Assembly: GCA_030867875.1 (NCBI GenBank)
Contig: JAOWCC010001589.1
Location: forward strand, 137,737,745-137,801,744
From: Actinernus sp. WN-2022
Lineage: Eukaryota > Cnidaria > Anthozoa > Actiniaria > Actinernidae
Direction of reading: 5' to 3'
Length of the DNA: 64,000 nt
In this document: positions 1 through 64,000 of the stretch, piece by piece
Numbering within the stretch: position 1 is the first letter of the stretch
Layout: each line of letters starts with the position of its first letter
Translations under genes and position numbers: made by a program
Notes under the pieces: model-generated
What the model was told of the DNA's origin: nothing
Databases searched by the model: none
Seen by the model: only the letters and a program-made list of their open reading frames with translations

Positions 1-884
1 AATTTTTTTTTCATGTTAGATGGAATAGATGGACGGTATCCAACATTCTCAGCTCTTCGATGTTGCCATTATTTGTACAAATGCACGGTATATTCAAATT
101 TTTTTACATACACAATTTGATACGCCGTGGTTCAAGATGCGTGAACAATCTTCAAGGGCTATTGTTTTGGCTTCTTTCCTTAAGGAACGTTGTGTTTGGT
201 TAACTAAGCTGGGTATCAAACTTGTTCATGTTGATAATCTCATGGGACAGCTGACGTTACTTGCATTTTTCTTTAATCCCAGCCTTGTTTAATAGCCCAC
301 TACCGAGATATGCCTCACTTCCTACGTACAAAGGAATCAATACGAGGCTCCGTGCATAATGCTCAGTCGTTCGTGACAAGACTACAGCACTTATGCAGTT
401 TGTCACGAATGACTGAGCATTATGCAAGGAGCCTCGTATTGATTCCTTTGTACGCAGGAAGTGAGGCATATCTCGGAAGTGGGCTATTATCAAGCACTTT
501 TTTCGACTCAGTAGACATTAAAAAAGTATTGTTTGTTCCCTGTGATTACCATCTTGTTGCAGGGTTATTGATGGGAAGCATATACGTAATATCCCGAGCT
601 ACTATTATGATGATAAATTCGAAGATCGTGTGAGTGAAAAAATACTTGAAAACACATATTTTTTGAATTTGTATCTAAGAATAGTAAAGGAAATGTGCCT
701 AGTTCTAAACCGTACCCGAATACAATTTATAAGTTCTTTTTAAGTCTTGGAATCGTTTTATTTGATAAACTGATCAGTCACACAATCTACGCCTAGGTGT
801 AAATGTTCATTATTTAATCTAAGTCTTAATTTACCGGCATGACCTCCCATTCTGGTGTTCTAATTGTTGCTACCTGCTCTGTAG
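1..884. other. 5' intron sequence with a foldback element
   Basis: No ferlin exon for the rest of C2C could be found here. A roughly 200-base inverted repeat lies at 291-488; the rest is AT-rich with no recognised feature. Confidence 0.6.
291..488. repeat. foldback element (MITE-like), 198 bp
   Basis: Arms of about 90 bases are nearly perfect reverse complements: AATAGCCCAC at 291-300 pairs with GTGGGCTATT at 479-488, and the arms stay paired up to a roughly 20-base loop near 380-399. The open frames on both strands here are a product of this symmetry. Confidence 0.9.
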
Positions 885-55638
<54,754 letters not shown>

Positions 55639-55975
55639 ACTACACACAGAGAATCGTCAGAGAAGCATTCGTTTATTTATTATTGAAGAGACTAATATTA
55701 TTTATGTCACATCATTAGTGACACCGACTGACTCAGTTCTAAATCATAGCGTTCATAGCTGTGTTAAATCAAATGACTGGTTCGGTCCGAGGTGTTTGTC
55801 AGTGCATTCATTGTCAAGTGTAAAAAAAATCCTTATTTTGTTACCACATTCGTATTTCGTAAAACGTTTATTATTTTGGATCAATCATGCACGGTGTATG
55901 GGAAACTACCCACCCCTCCCTCCCTTCGGTGTACATGTGTAATTAATGATTAACCATTAAATTTAGGGTGAAACA
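55639..55975 (+). other. probable 3' UTR of the A isoform
   Basis: Sequence after the stop shows no further coding potential. ATTAAA at 55956-55961 is a possible poly(A) signal; another ATTAAA lies near 56270. No canonical AATAAA was seen close by, so the true end is unknown. Confidence 0.35.
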
Positions 55976-56015
55976 GGGGGGGGGGATGATTGGGGGGGGG
56001 GGGGGGGGGGGGGGT
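55975..56015. repeat. poly-G tract
   Basis: Two long G runs (9 and about 23 bases) around GATGATT. Length in such homopolymers is often unreliable in assemblies. Confidence 0.9.
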
Positions 56016-56479
56016 TTCCCCAGAAACCTTGATTGGTCTGTTATTTTTCTACATTCAGTTAACAAGATTTAATTTTATATGTTAAATACGATAGAATAGC
56101 CTGTTTAGATGTTGTTTTTATATTAATTTTTCCTCTTCTAAAGAGATCACCATTTTTGTGACAATTATTTATTATTACTACAAAAAATCTTGATTTTTCG
56201 GTTAAAATTGTGGTTCCACGAATCTACAACCTCATCTTTGTATATTTCTGTTGTTAAACTTCAGTTTTCATTAAATATTTCGTTTTAGAATTTGAAGAAA
56301 TTTTGGTCAAAGCACAGATCTTTCCTGGGCATTAGCAGTCTAAAGATGCGTGAAAAATTGCGACTTTTAATCATAAGCCAACCATGAAATCATCAACAAG
56401 TTGACTGTGAATAATTTGGGTGCAATCCCATAGTGCTTTGTGGACTAGTCTATCCACAAACAAGTATTCCTTTAGCCGG

Positions 56480-56660
56480 TTTTCACTAGTGACATAAACA
56501 TAAGAAACACACCCAGACGCAGTGCCGTATTTTTCATTAGCAGTACTTGTTCTACTCACAGGTGTGGGATAAGAACAAGTGTCGCTAATGATCAATGTAT
56601 TACTACCTCTGCGTTACTACCGTTGCTTGTGTTTATGCTTATGTCGCTAGTGAAACTGAC
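56480..56660. repeat. repeat F, copy 3
   Basis: CAGACGCAGTGCCGT, TCATTAGCAGTACTTGTTCT and AACAAGTGTCGCTAATGATC, ending CTTATGTCGCTAGT as in copy 1. Confidence 0.82.
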
Positions 56661-56920
56661 CAGGCTTAACAGAGCAGAATGAATGGATGAATTCCATGAA
56701 AAACACAGTACAAACGCCGATTATTCTTCAGCAAAGTCGACTGCCAAAGACACATAACTATAAATATAGAAAACGAGAGCAAAACTAATGCAGTGTGCTT
56801 TACGAGTATAAATACTTTTCCTTCAACGAACCAAGCTGTATTCCTTAGAGAAGCTAATGTTAGTCCGACGGTAGTTCGGTACAGAAGATATTTAAAGTGC
56901 TGTTCAGCCGATATGAAAGG

Positions 56921-57090
56921 CAGTATAGACCCATTCGAAAAATGGCGTCCAATTTAAAAAGCTATTGTCCTGGTAACGTGAACACGAGGCTAGTCAGTAC
57001 ACACAAAAGCTTTTGAACGTGTAAGCGAGGCTAGTCAAGCCTAAACAATAGTTAGTTAAATTGGACGCCATTTTTCGAATGGGTCTATAT
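56921..57090. repeat. foldback element
   Basis: AGACCCATTCGAAAAATGGC and GTCCAATTTAA face TTAAATTGGACGCC and ATTTTTCGAATGGGTCT. Upstream TTTAAAGTGCTG suggests the TTAA family nearby. Confidence 0.88.
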
Positions 57091-57189
57091 ACATTGCTTT
57101 TACTAGTTATTTATCAACGTACGAGATTATCATAGACAAACTAGGAGTTGTGAAAGGGTGCGCCGTGCGACCATGAAAAACGCCCAGAA

Positions 57190-57490
57190 TGAGTGATCTC
57201 TACAACCAAGAGAGCATAAATAAGTGACGGAATCTTGTAGCGCGCGGTATGCGATGATAATGTCTAATACAATCTATTTTTAGTAACCGGTACGCGGTAG
57301 CAGCTGAAGCAAAGTGTGCGCTCGCGACATTCTCATTGCGTGAAAGGGCGCGAAAATAGATTGACTCGCGCTCGCGCGCTTCTCGGCTGCTTTTGGTTAC
57401 TAAAAATAGATTTTATTCAACATTACCATCGCGCAAGCGCGCGTACTGGAGATTCTCTCTCTTACTTATGCTCTCTTGTTACAACCAGAT
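57190..57490. repeat. foldback element rich in CGCG
   Basis: ACAATCTATTTTTAGTAACC faces GGTTACTAAAAATAGATTTT, and outer GAGAGCATAAATAAGTGACG faces TACTTATGCTCTC. The middle is GC-rich (GCTCGCGAC, GCGCTCGCGCGC). Confidence 0.8.
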
Positions 57491-57591
57491 AGAAACCCAT
57501 CCAACCCAATTCTGGGTTACTTTCCATGTTGTTTATCTTGGATATAGAGGAGAGGTACTTACCAACGGCCAAAAAAGCCTTCGCCTTTCTG

Positions 57592-57608
57592 CCCCCCCCC
57601 CCCCCCCC
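57592..57608. repeat. poly-C tract
   Basis: About 17 C in a row within otherwise ordinary sequence. Confidence 0.9.
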
Positions 57609-57939
57609 ATTTCCCTAGAAAGCCATCAACGTTCAAAACGTCAAAGGAAAATAGGTTGTTACCTTATGTCAGAATATAGCTACTCTTAGCAACTCCTAGC
57701 TGTCTTCATTTGTCTCTGTACGGCTGTTTTAAAGTGGTCTAGCACAGGCTTGTATAAATGTTAATTAAGAGCCAGACGTATCTATCTGATCTTCCTATAT
57801 CTCATATGGAAACATATTCTATCGGTCCGAAGTGATTGTTACTCTGGTTACCCGGTCCATAATAGTATGTAAAACGTTATACATAGTAGTATGACACTCT
57901 TGTTGAAGGGAACCTCCAGTGAATAACAATGTTTGCTCT

Positions 57940-58380
57940 TAAAGTGTATATATGGGGAATTTTTATCATTGATATCGATTCTGCATCAAGTGAATAGTTG
58001 AAGAGTAGAATATTTATTGATTTGAGTGTTGCGTCTGAGTTTTCTATTTATAATATGCTAATGATGTGACGTAAATTCGGGAATGTACTGTCATTTTTTC
58101 CTCGTGATTTTGACAAAATCTTGATTTGGTAAAATCACTGATATAAGCTTCCAATATAACATGGACGTTCACAAAAGGTTATTTATCTCTACCAGTATGT
58201 TTTTGTATAATAAATGACGACTGAATTTACGTCACCGGCTTGAATATATTATAAATATACTAAACCTCTATAACTCATGGATGCAACACTCAAATCAAGA
58301 AATATTCTACTATTCAACACTTCACTTGATGTAGAATTGATATTAATGATAAAACTGTTTGACCACATATACACTGTAAA
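57940..58380. repeat. TTAA-type foldback element
   Basis: TTAAAGTGTATATATGG faces CCACATATACACTGTAA. Arms share CATCAAGTGAATAGT, TTGATTTGAGTGTTGC and ATGCTAATGATGTGACGT. Lies within sequence that also resembles the 26167-27121 element. Confidence 0.85.
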
Positions 58381-58448
58381 TGTTCCATATGGATGCATAA
58401 ATATATTGCTGTTTTTAAAGAATTCTCTTTTCCTGTTAAATTTCCCAG

Positions 58449-58542
58449 GCGCCGCCATCTTGGATCGTATGACGTCACACGGTGGCCCCCATTGTCAGAA
58501 CGAGGCAACCATGTGACGTCATACGAACGAAGATGGCGGCGC
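58449..58542. promoter_or_regulatory. inverted pair of YY1-type and CRE motifs
   Basis: GCGCCGCCATCTTGGATCG with TATGACGTCAC on the left faces GTGACGTCATACG and AAGATGGCGGCGC on the right, giving two full CRE palindromes (TGACGTCA) and two YY1-type cores in about 95 bases. It is part of a repeat; regulatory activity is inference. Confidence 0.45.
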
Positions 58543-58800
58543 ACGTGAAATTCAAGTGAGTTTCATGGGCAGAAAAACAGCCTGTAAGTGATATCTAAAG
58601 TAGAAGTTACAAGAAACAAACACAGTAATATATTTAGGCATCCATAAGGAGCATTTGAGAGCAATTTTCAGTGGGGGAAAAAGCAAGTAAAAAGAGAATA
58701 AAAGTAAAGCATTAATACGTGATTAATTAACTCCAATAACAAAACTTGGATCTATTTCATACAGTGGATAACTGTTACGGATAGTGGAATATGATTGTTT

Positions 58801-59545
58801 CAAGTGCATATGAAGCGAAAATTAAGTTAATCTAATTTTAAAATGCTTTCAAAATGAGGAATAGTGACATGTTCCGTTTGTCAACATCTCATCTCGTTTC
58901 AGAGATATTCAGGTTTTTGTAATCCTACGACGTCATGTTGGTTGCACAACCTTGGAGACAAATCACAAAATGAATAATATCTCTGCAAATATTGGGTAAA
59001 AACTATTGAAACTTTGCACATATGTGGTACTTTGGAAAATACACATCATTGTGCAAATTATGATGTTGCTATGGAAACACTGGTCCCAGGCTTCCTCTAC
59101 AAATAACACATACTTCGCTAATTTCTCCTTTGTCAAACACTATTTTTTTGGTGTGGTCCAAAATAAGATTTGGAACAATGTAGGCATTGTATGTGAGTAG
59201 TTTAAGCAACTTATTATTTTTAAACAAGGAAAGAAATTGGAATTTTATGTGAAAGGGGCCATGAGTGTTTCCATGGCAACACCATAATTTGCACAATGTG
59301 TACTTTCCATAGTATCATATATGTGCAAAGTTTCAATAGTTTTTACCCAATATTTGCAGAGATATTCTTCATTTTGTGATTTGTCTCCAAGGTTGTGCAA
59401 CCAACATGACGTCGTAGGATTACAAAAACCTGAATATCTCTGAAACGAGATGAGATGTTGACAAACGGAAAATGTCATTATTCCTTATTTCGAAAGCATT
59501 TTAAAATTAGATCAACTTAATTATCGCTTCATATGCAATTTAAGG
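58801..59545. repeat. long foldback element, 745 bp
   Basis: GTGCATATGAAGCG faces CGCTTCATATGCAATTTAAG. Arms of about 280 bases match closely, including ATCCTACGACGTCATGTTGG, TTGCACAACCTTGGAGACAA and AATATTGGGTAAAAACTATT. The central spacer is about 150 bases. Confidence 0.93.
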
Positions 59546-59549
59546 TCCA

Positions 59550-60180
59550 AATGTAGTATAAAGTTATTGACGTATAACTGGGAAAATCCAACCATTTACA
59601 AACTTTGAAGAACTATGTAAAAGTCTAAAATGTTTTTACAACCATTTTACAGAGTAGTAAATTTAGAGAATTGTTTTACTCTGAAAATGTTTGTAAAAAA
59701 ATGTCTTTTTGCAAGAAAATTACAGTCTGTCAATTACTCGCATTTTAAAAACAATAAAAAATTTTTTTTAATAGTCCTTCGAAATCTATAAATAGTTCCA
59801 TTTTTCCAGTGTTTACTAAGCATATATAATACAGTTTCGACGTTCAGGTATTATCAAATCAATTGGGAAGGGATTTTTTTGCCAGTCATCTCGTTTCAGT
59901 TTTTTGAATGTCGCTCTGCTGGACGTATTACAGCTTCTGGTGTTATGCTTCAAATGCTTTCCCAACTTGAGCCAAACTTTGCTTTTTGCTGTAATATGTA
60001 CCATTGTGAAAGACAAAAGGAACCGGATTAAAGGGTTGATATATTGTACATAGGACGGTGTTGCTATGGCAACACGGATGTATATAGGGTAAAATGGAAC
60101 TGCATGAGTCATGGACTGGAACGAGTAGCAGAGCTATTGAGTTTCAGATATAATTTCATTGACGTAACGTGTACAGGGGT
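59550..60180. other. AT-rich sequence, no recognised feature
   Basis: Lies between the long foldback and family B copy 3; nothing was identified. Confidence 0.45.
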
Positions 60181-60185
60181 AGAGC

Positions 60186-60655
60186 GGTTTTTGATGGAGT
60201 GTCGAAAGTAATAAGTGATTGCTTTGGTTTTTCGTTCGCTTAGCTTTTCTATTGGCGGTGAAAAATGTTTTGTAATTATCAACCAATCAAGTTCTAAACT
60301 AAAACCAAACATTGTTTAGGTCCGTCAGACAATCAGTTTTTGTTTTAGAGCAGTTTTCACATGACTGTCGGAAGTGTTTTGGTCTTGCGTTTACAAAGCT
60401 CTCCTATTGGCTGAGAAAATAAGCCAACCAATCAGATTCCAAAGTAAAACCAAACGCAAATTGGTTTTGGTTTTGCTTTGGTTTGTCATTGGGTCACATG
60501 GAAGCCATTTACGAGTAACTTGTGATTACTCGCTCCTATGATTGGCTGGCTGTGGGTAAAACAATCACGACTTCAGCTCGTGATTGGCTCATTGCGTTTT
60601 TACTTTCTCCTCTGATTGGCTCTGTAATTACTTGACGACACTCAAACGAAAAAAC
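60186..60655. mobile_element. DNA-element family B, copy 3 (composite)
   Basis: GGTTTTTGATGGAGTGTCG at the left and CGACACTCAAACG at the right; internal AACCAATCAAGTTCTAAACT and AACCAAACATTG match copies 1 and 2. A second element with AGAGCAGTTTTC / GAAAAAACTGCTCT ends seems to overlap the right half. Confidence 0.75.
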
Positions 60656-60659
60656 TGCT

Positions 60660-62175
60660 CTAGAGTAGTGCTATGGAGCCTTCATTACACAAGACAAGGG
60701 CGAGAGACGGGTGGACGATTATTTTTATAGCTCTCAGAAGGAAGAATATAATAAGTATTTCAAGTCTTTACTAAACATAATAACAAGCAGGCTTTGCATT
60801 CTTTGAAGTCTAAGGATAGAATTAGAATGTAGACTTGAGTTTTGGAGCCACCCAAATATTTTAGAATATAGGGAAAGGGGTGTCGTAGGGTTTGCCGCTT
60901 TACTTAATATGATCATTGTTTAGTGAACGCTCCCTTAGCAATATTCGTAGTAGAAGTGGTGATAAAAGTAGTAGAATTAATGGATAGTAACAGAAGTAAT
61001 GATACAAGTTATGTCAATATCATATGGGTCGCATCTGGAATAACGCACCAAGATAGAATCGTGTGACACCGAAATCCCGCCCTCGATTCAGTACAATGGA
61101 ACAAATTGCAACATTGCTCTTTTCTTGATACCACGAACTATGCGAAAAGTGGTATTATGGAAAGAATGTAAGGGAGATAATGTCTTATACGTACTTAGTT
61201 CTTGTTGTGTTATTCTTGATTCTTCCCATGTTCTGTAGATCCCACTTCGGATTCCTTGAAGCATCGAGAATAAAGTGACGTAAAGGGATCCGTTGTTTCA
61301 TGTCTTGAATTTGCCTCGTGCTCAGTTATAGTGAAAGCCATACATTGTATATGTTGTTTTACATTTCATTCTGTGCGAACTTTCGGAATTTCTTGGGTTG
61401 CATCTTCGCAAAAAAGTGACCTTTGAAATTTCGTATAACATTTCGTTGTGAAATGTATCAATGACTTGCGCGCGCATGCGCACAAAAAGATGTGTCTTGT
61501 GCATACATGTACCAAGATGAGGCCGAGCCTTCCAGTTCATAATTAGAAATCTCGGCTTCGAGCGAAGGCTGGGCTCTTTCGCCGAAAAGTTAAGGTGAAG
61601 TTCGAGAGGCCCAGAGGAAACTGACTCCGAACCTCTACAAAAAAAAAACTATTTTACTTCCTCCAGACCTGTCAAACTTATTAGTTGCTATAATAAGGAC
61701 AATAATTCTTATCGAGCGTTATCAGCTATTTATAGCAACATTTTGATATCCAAATCAATGGAAACCTAAAGTAATGGTCAAGACATGAATAATTTGAAAC
61801 TACAGAGAATAGCTACAGATGGCAAAGAAAGGAATAGATCACGATCGAAAAACTTAAAATATGGGTCAAGGTTTTCAAGCTTTTAGTCTAATATCGTTCA
61901 CACTTAGATTTCACTCTTAAGAGCCTAGATTTTTGCGTGAAGAGAGGTTGGGCCCAGCAGCATTGTCGATATGCAAAACAGTCTCGAGGGTTGCAATACA
62001 ATACTCCCTTAATGTACACAGGCCGGCCCCAACTTTTGTCTCGTGGCATCGCTATGTATGTTTTCAGGAAGTTATATGTATTTTTGCGTAATCAAAAAGT
62101 ACTCGCAAATAAGTACTAATTTATCACAAAATATCCTTGTTGTATGACCCCTTAAATAAAACGTGGCATCCGACG
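60660..62175. other. intron/intergenic sequence upstream of exon 31B, no recognised feature
   Basis: No exon, RNA gene or clear repeat could be recognised over 1.5 kb. Confidence 0.45.
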
Positions 62176-62177
62176 TT

Positions 62178-62345
62178 TAATATTTGATTTTCTGTTTTAA
62201 TATTTGGTTTCCTGTTTCCTGTTTCAATATTTGATTTCCTGTTTTAATATTTCATTTCCTGTTTTAATATTTCATTTCCAGTTTTAATATTTCATTTCCT
62301 GTTTTAATATTTCATTTCCTGTTTTAATATTTCATTTCCTGTTTC
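62178..62345. repeat. 20-bp tandem repeat directly upstream of exon 31B
   Basis: About eight units of TTTCCTGTTTTAATATTTCA with early variants (TTTGGTTTCC, TTTGATTTCC). It ends within 10 bases of the exon 31B acceptor and so supplies the branch-point and pyrimidine region. Confidence 0.95.
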
Positions 62346-62353
62346 TCCACCAG

Positions 62354-62501
62354 TCGTCCAGACGTAGCGTTCATGGGGATGATGAACCCGCTGAAAGGAC
62401 TCAAAGTCATGTTATGGAGTAACTACAAGATGTGTCTGCTAAAGGGCCTGGTTATTGGCCTCCTCGTCGCACTTATGGGGCTCTTCTTCTACGCCATGCC
62501 G
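62354..62501 (+). CDS. OTOF-like: ferlin exon 31B: alternative membrane anchor, copy B
   Basis: Same length (148), same entry and exit phase and 38 of 49 residues identical to exon 31A: RPDVAFMGMMNPLKGLKVML, WSNYKMCLLK, then GLVIGLLVALMGLFFYAMP. Acceptor TTTCTCCACCAG and donor GTGAGT are both strong. Differences are scattered and mostly conservative, as expected for a functional duplicate. No matching terminal exon was found between 62502 and 64000; it should lie downstream. If unspliced, the frame reads 14 more residues and stops near 62546. Confidence 0.88.
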
Positions 62502-62509
62502 GTGAGTAG

Positions 62510-63285
62510 ACTTCAGTGTTTTCAAAACGCAAAACACTCGGAATAACTCCGTTTATCGTGACACCTTATTCACATGTGATGAATTTAGAGATCGGCAAAC
62601 TCGGATCTCTAACATGGAAATAATCACTGTCATCTCAAAGAGCATCTGTAAATCAACATTTTAGTTCAGGATATGGGATGGAATTTACAGACTTTTGTAT
62701 GGAATTTTGCAGTAATGCGCATATAGCCTGGTTTTCCTTTTTTCGTCGATAGAATTATAATTTCATTTCCAAACTTCTACAGTTTAATTACATAAGCATC
62801 ATCTTTTAAAGGAAATAGTTATTTCTCTTTAAAACCTTTAACTTTGACATTATGCAAATCAGGTGTGAATATGGTGTATTCATACGTCTTTTTATTCAGC
62901 CGGTTCCGTCGATTGTAACCTTTGACAACGAGAAAAATCACATTGTAGAACGAAAACAAAGCATTCCAGTTTACAATCCTTCTTAACCTACTCCAAAAAG
63001 ACTTCATAACTAGACTATGACTAAATCCACCAAATTTACCTTTTACTGGATCGAAACTCGAGCCTGATTGGCTCAAATGATCAGTAGATGGAATGCTTTG
63101 TTTTCGTTCTGCAATGTAATTGGTTCCCGTTGTCTATGTGGGTTCCAGTAGTCGCACAGTAAGAAATATTCATTAAAACATGCAAGCAAATTAAGCCGAT
63201 TCCCCATTTCAATCTACTGCGTACGTCATATTTTTCAATATAGTGGAGTTCATTAGTCAAAACGCTACCTTTGAAACCCTTCGTG
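62510..63285. other. intron downstream of exon 31B
   Basis: Contains a single copy of the GTTTTCGTTCTGCAATGTAA repeat with CAGTAGTCGCACAGTAA (63095-63163), also at 1.2 and 19.0 kb. No terminal exon was found. Confidence 0.6.
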
Positions 63286-63288
63286 AAT

Positions 63289-64000
63289 GACCACCTCTCT
63301 TTTAAAGCGACCACCTCTCTTTTAAAGCGACCACCTCTTTTAAAGCGATCACCTCTTTTAAAGCGATCACCTCTCTTTTAAGCGACCACTAACTAAATCT
63401 TTATTATTACACACAAACCACCATTTACACATAAAAATAAAAATAAATTATAATAAATTACAGTGGAAGACAACCTAAATGGAAGCCAAAGACTTATTAC
63501 TTTAGGTTACCACCACCTCTCTTTTAAAGCGACCATCTCTCTTTCAAAGCGACCACCTCTCTTTTAAAGCGATTACCTCTCTTTTAAGCGACCACTTCTC
63601 TTTTAAAGCGACCACCTTTCCTTTAAAGCGACCACCTCTCTTTTAAAGCGACCACTTCTCTTTCAAAGCGACCACCTCTCTTTTAAAGCGACCACCTCTC
63701 TTTTAAAGCGACCACCTTTCCTTTCAAGCGACCACCTTTCCTTTAAAGCGACCACCTCTCTTTTATAGCGACCACCTCTCTTTCAAAGCGACCACCTCTC
63801 TTTTTAAGCGACCACCTTTCCTTTAAAGCGACCACCTCTCTTTTAAAGCGACCACCTCTCTTTTAAAGCGACCACCTCTCTTTTAAAGCGACCACCTCTC
63901 TTTTAAAGCGACCACCTATCGTTTAAAGCGACCACCTCTCTTTCGAAGCGACCACCTCTCCTTTAAAGCGACCACCTCTTCTTTAAAGCGACCACCTCTT
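63289..64000. repeat. 20-bp tandem array running off the window
   Basis: Units GCGACCACCTCTCTTTTAAA with scattered changes and 2-base deletions: five units at 63289-63388 and about 24 at 63512-64000. The gap contains AT-rich sequence. The array continues past the end. Confidence 0.97.

Noticed and set aside
29..292. Open frame at the window start as a possible C2C or retroelement piece
   Set aside because: No ferlin motif and only a vague resemblance to retroelement proteins; too weak to call.
62354..62501. Exon B as a false duplication from assembly of two haplotypes
   Set aside because: Eleven of 49 residues differ and the flanks are unrelated, far more than expected between alleles.

Overview
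This is a eukaryotic (metazoan) window holding most of one large, intron-rich gene on the + strand. The gene is a ferlin of the otoferlin type: no DysF domain, FerA/FerB followed by C2D, a central C2-like domain, C2E, C2F and a C-terminal membrane anchor. I could place 32 exons with consistent splice phases, from the end of C2C (885) to a stop codon at 55638, giving 1391 residues. Human otoferlin is about 1997 residues, so C2A, C2B, FerI and most of C2C should lie upstream of the window. A second, diverged copy of the membrane-anchor exon lies at 62354-62501 and probably encodes an alternative C-terminus; its last exon would lie past base 64000. The low GC, invertebrate-like ferlin and dense foldback and SINE elements suggest a marine invertebrate, with an anthozoan cnidarian as my best guess; this was not tested by any search.

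Layout: 0.9-8.8 kb, end of C2C and the FerA/FerB region; 11.4-15.7 kb, C2D; 17.2-20.2 kb, central C2-like domain; 20.1-25.5 kb, charged linker; 25.9-32.5 kb, C2E; 33.7-35.6 kb, inter-C2 region; 36.7-49.6 kb, C2F and the juxtamembrane segment; 54.1-55.6 kb, membrane exon A and terminal exon; 62.4 kb, membrane exon B.

The introns make up over 90% of the window and are a dense mosaic of non-autonomous elements: foldback/MITE-like inverted repeats (many bounded by TTAA and a TTAAAGTGC-like end), several tRNA-derived SINEs, a truncated LINE, and many tandem arrays. The arrays include a 33-unit 84/82-bp satellite (28.3-31.0 kb), about 27 units of a 33-bp minisatellite carrying a YY1-type motif (39.4-44.3 kb), a 256-bp tRNA-like tandem (14.1-15.0 kb) and 20-bp arrays around membrane exon B. 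Repeatedly, a short piece of a foldback element has become a tandem array inside that element.

No second protein-coding gene was recognised on either strand. All exon calls rest on reading the sequence, splice signals, phase continuity and remembered ferlin family features; no alignment or search was run.
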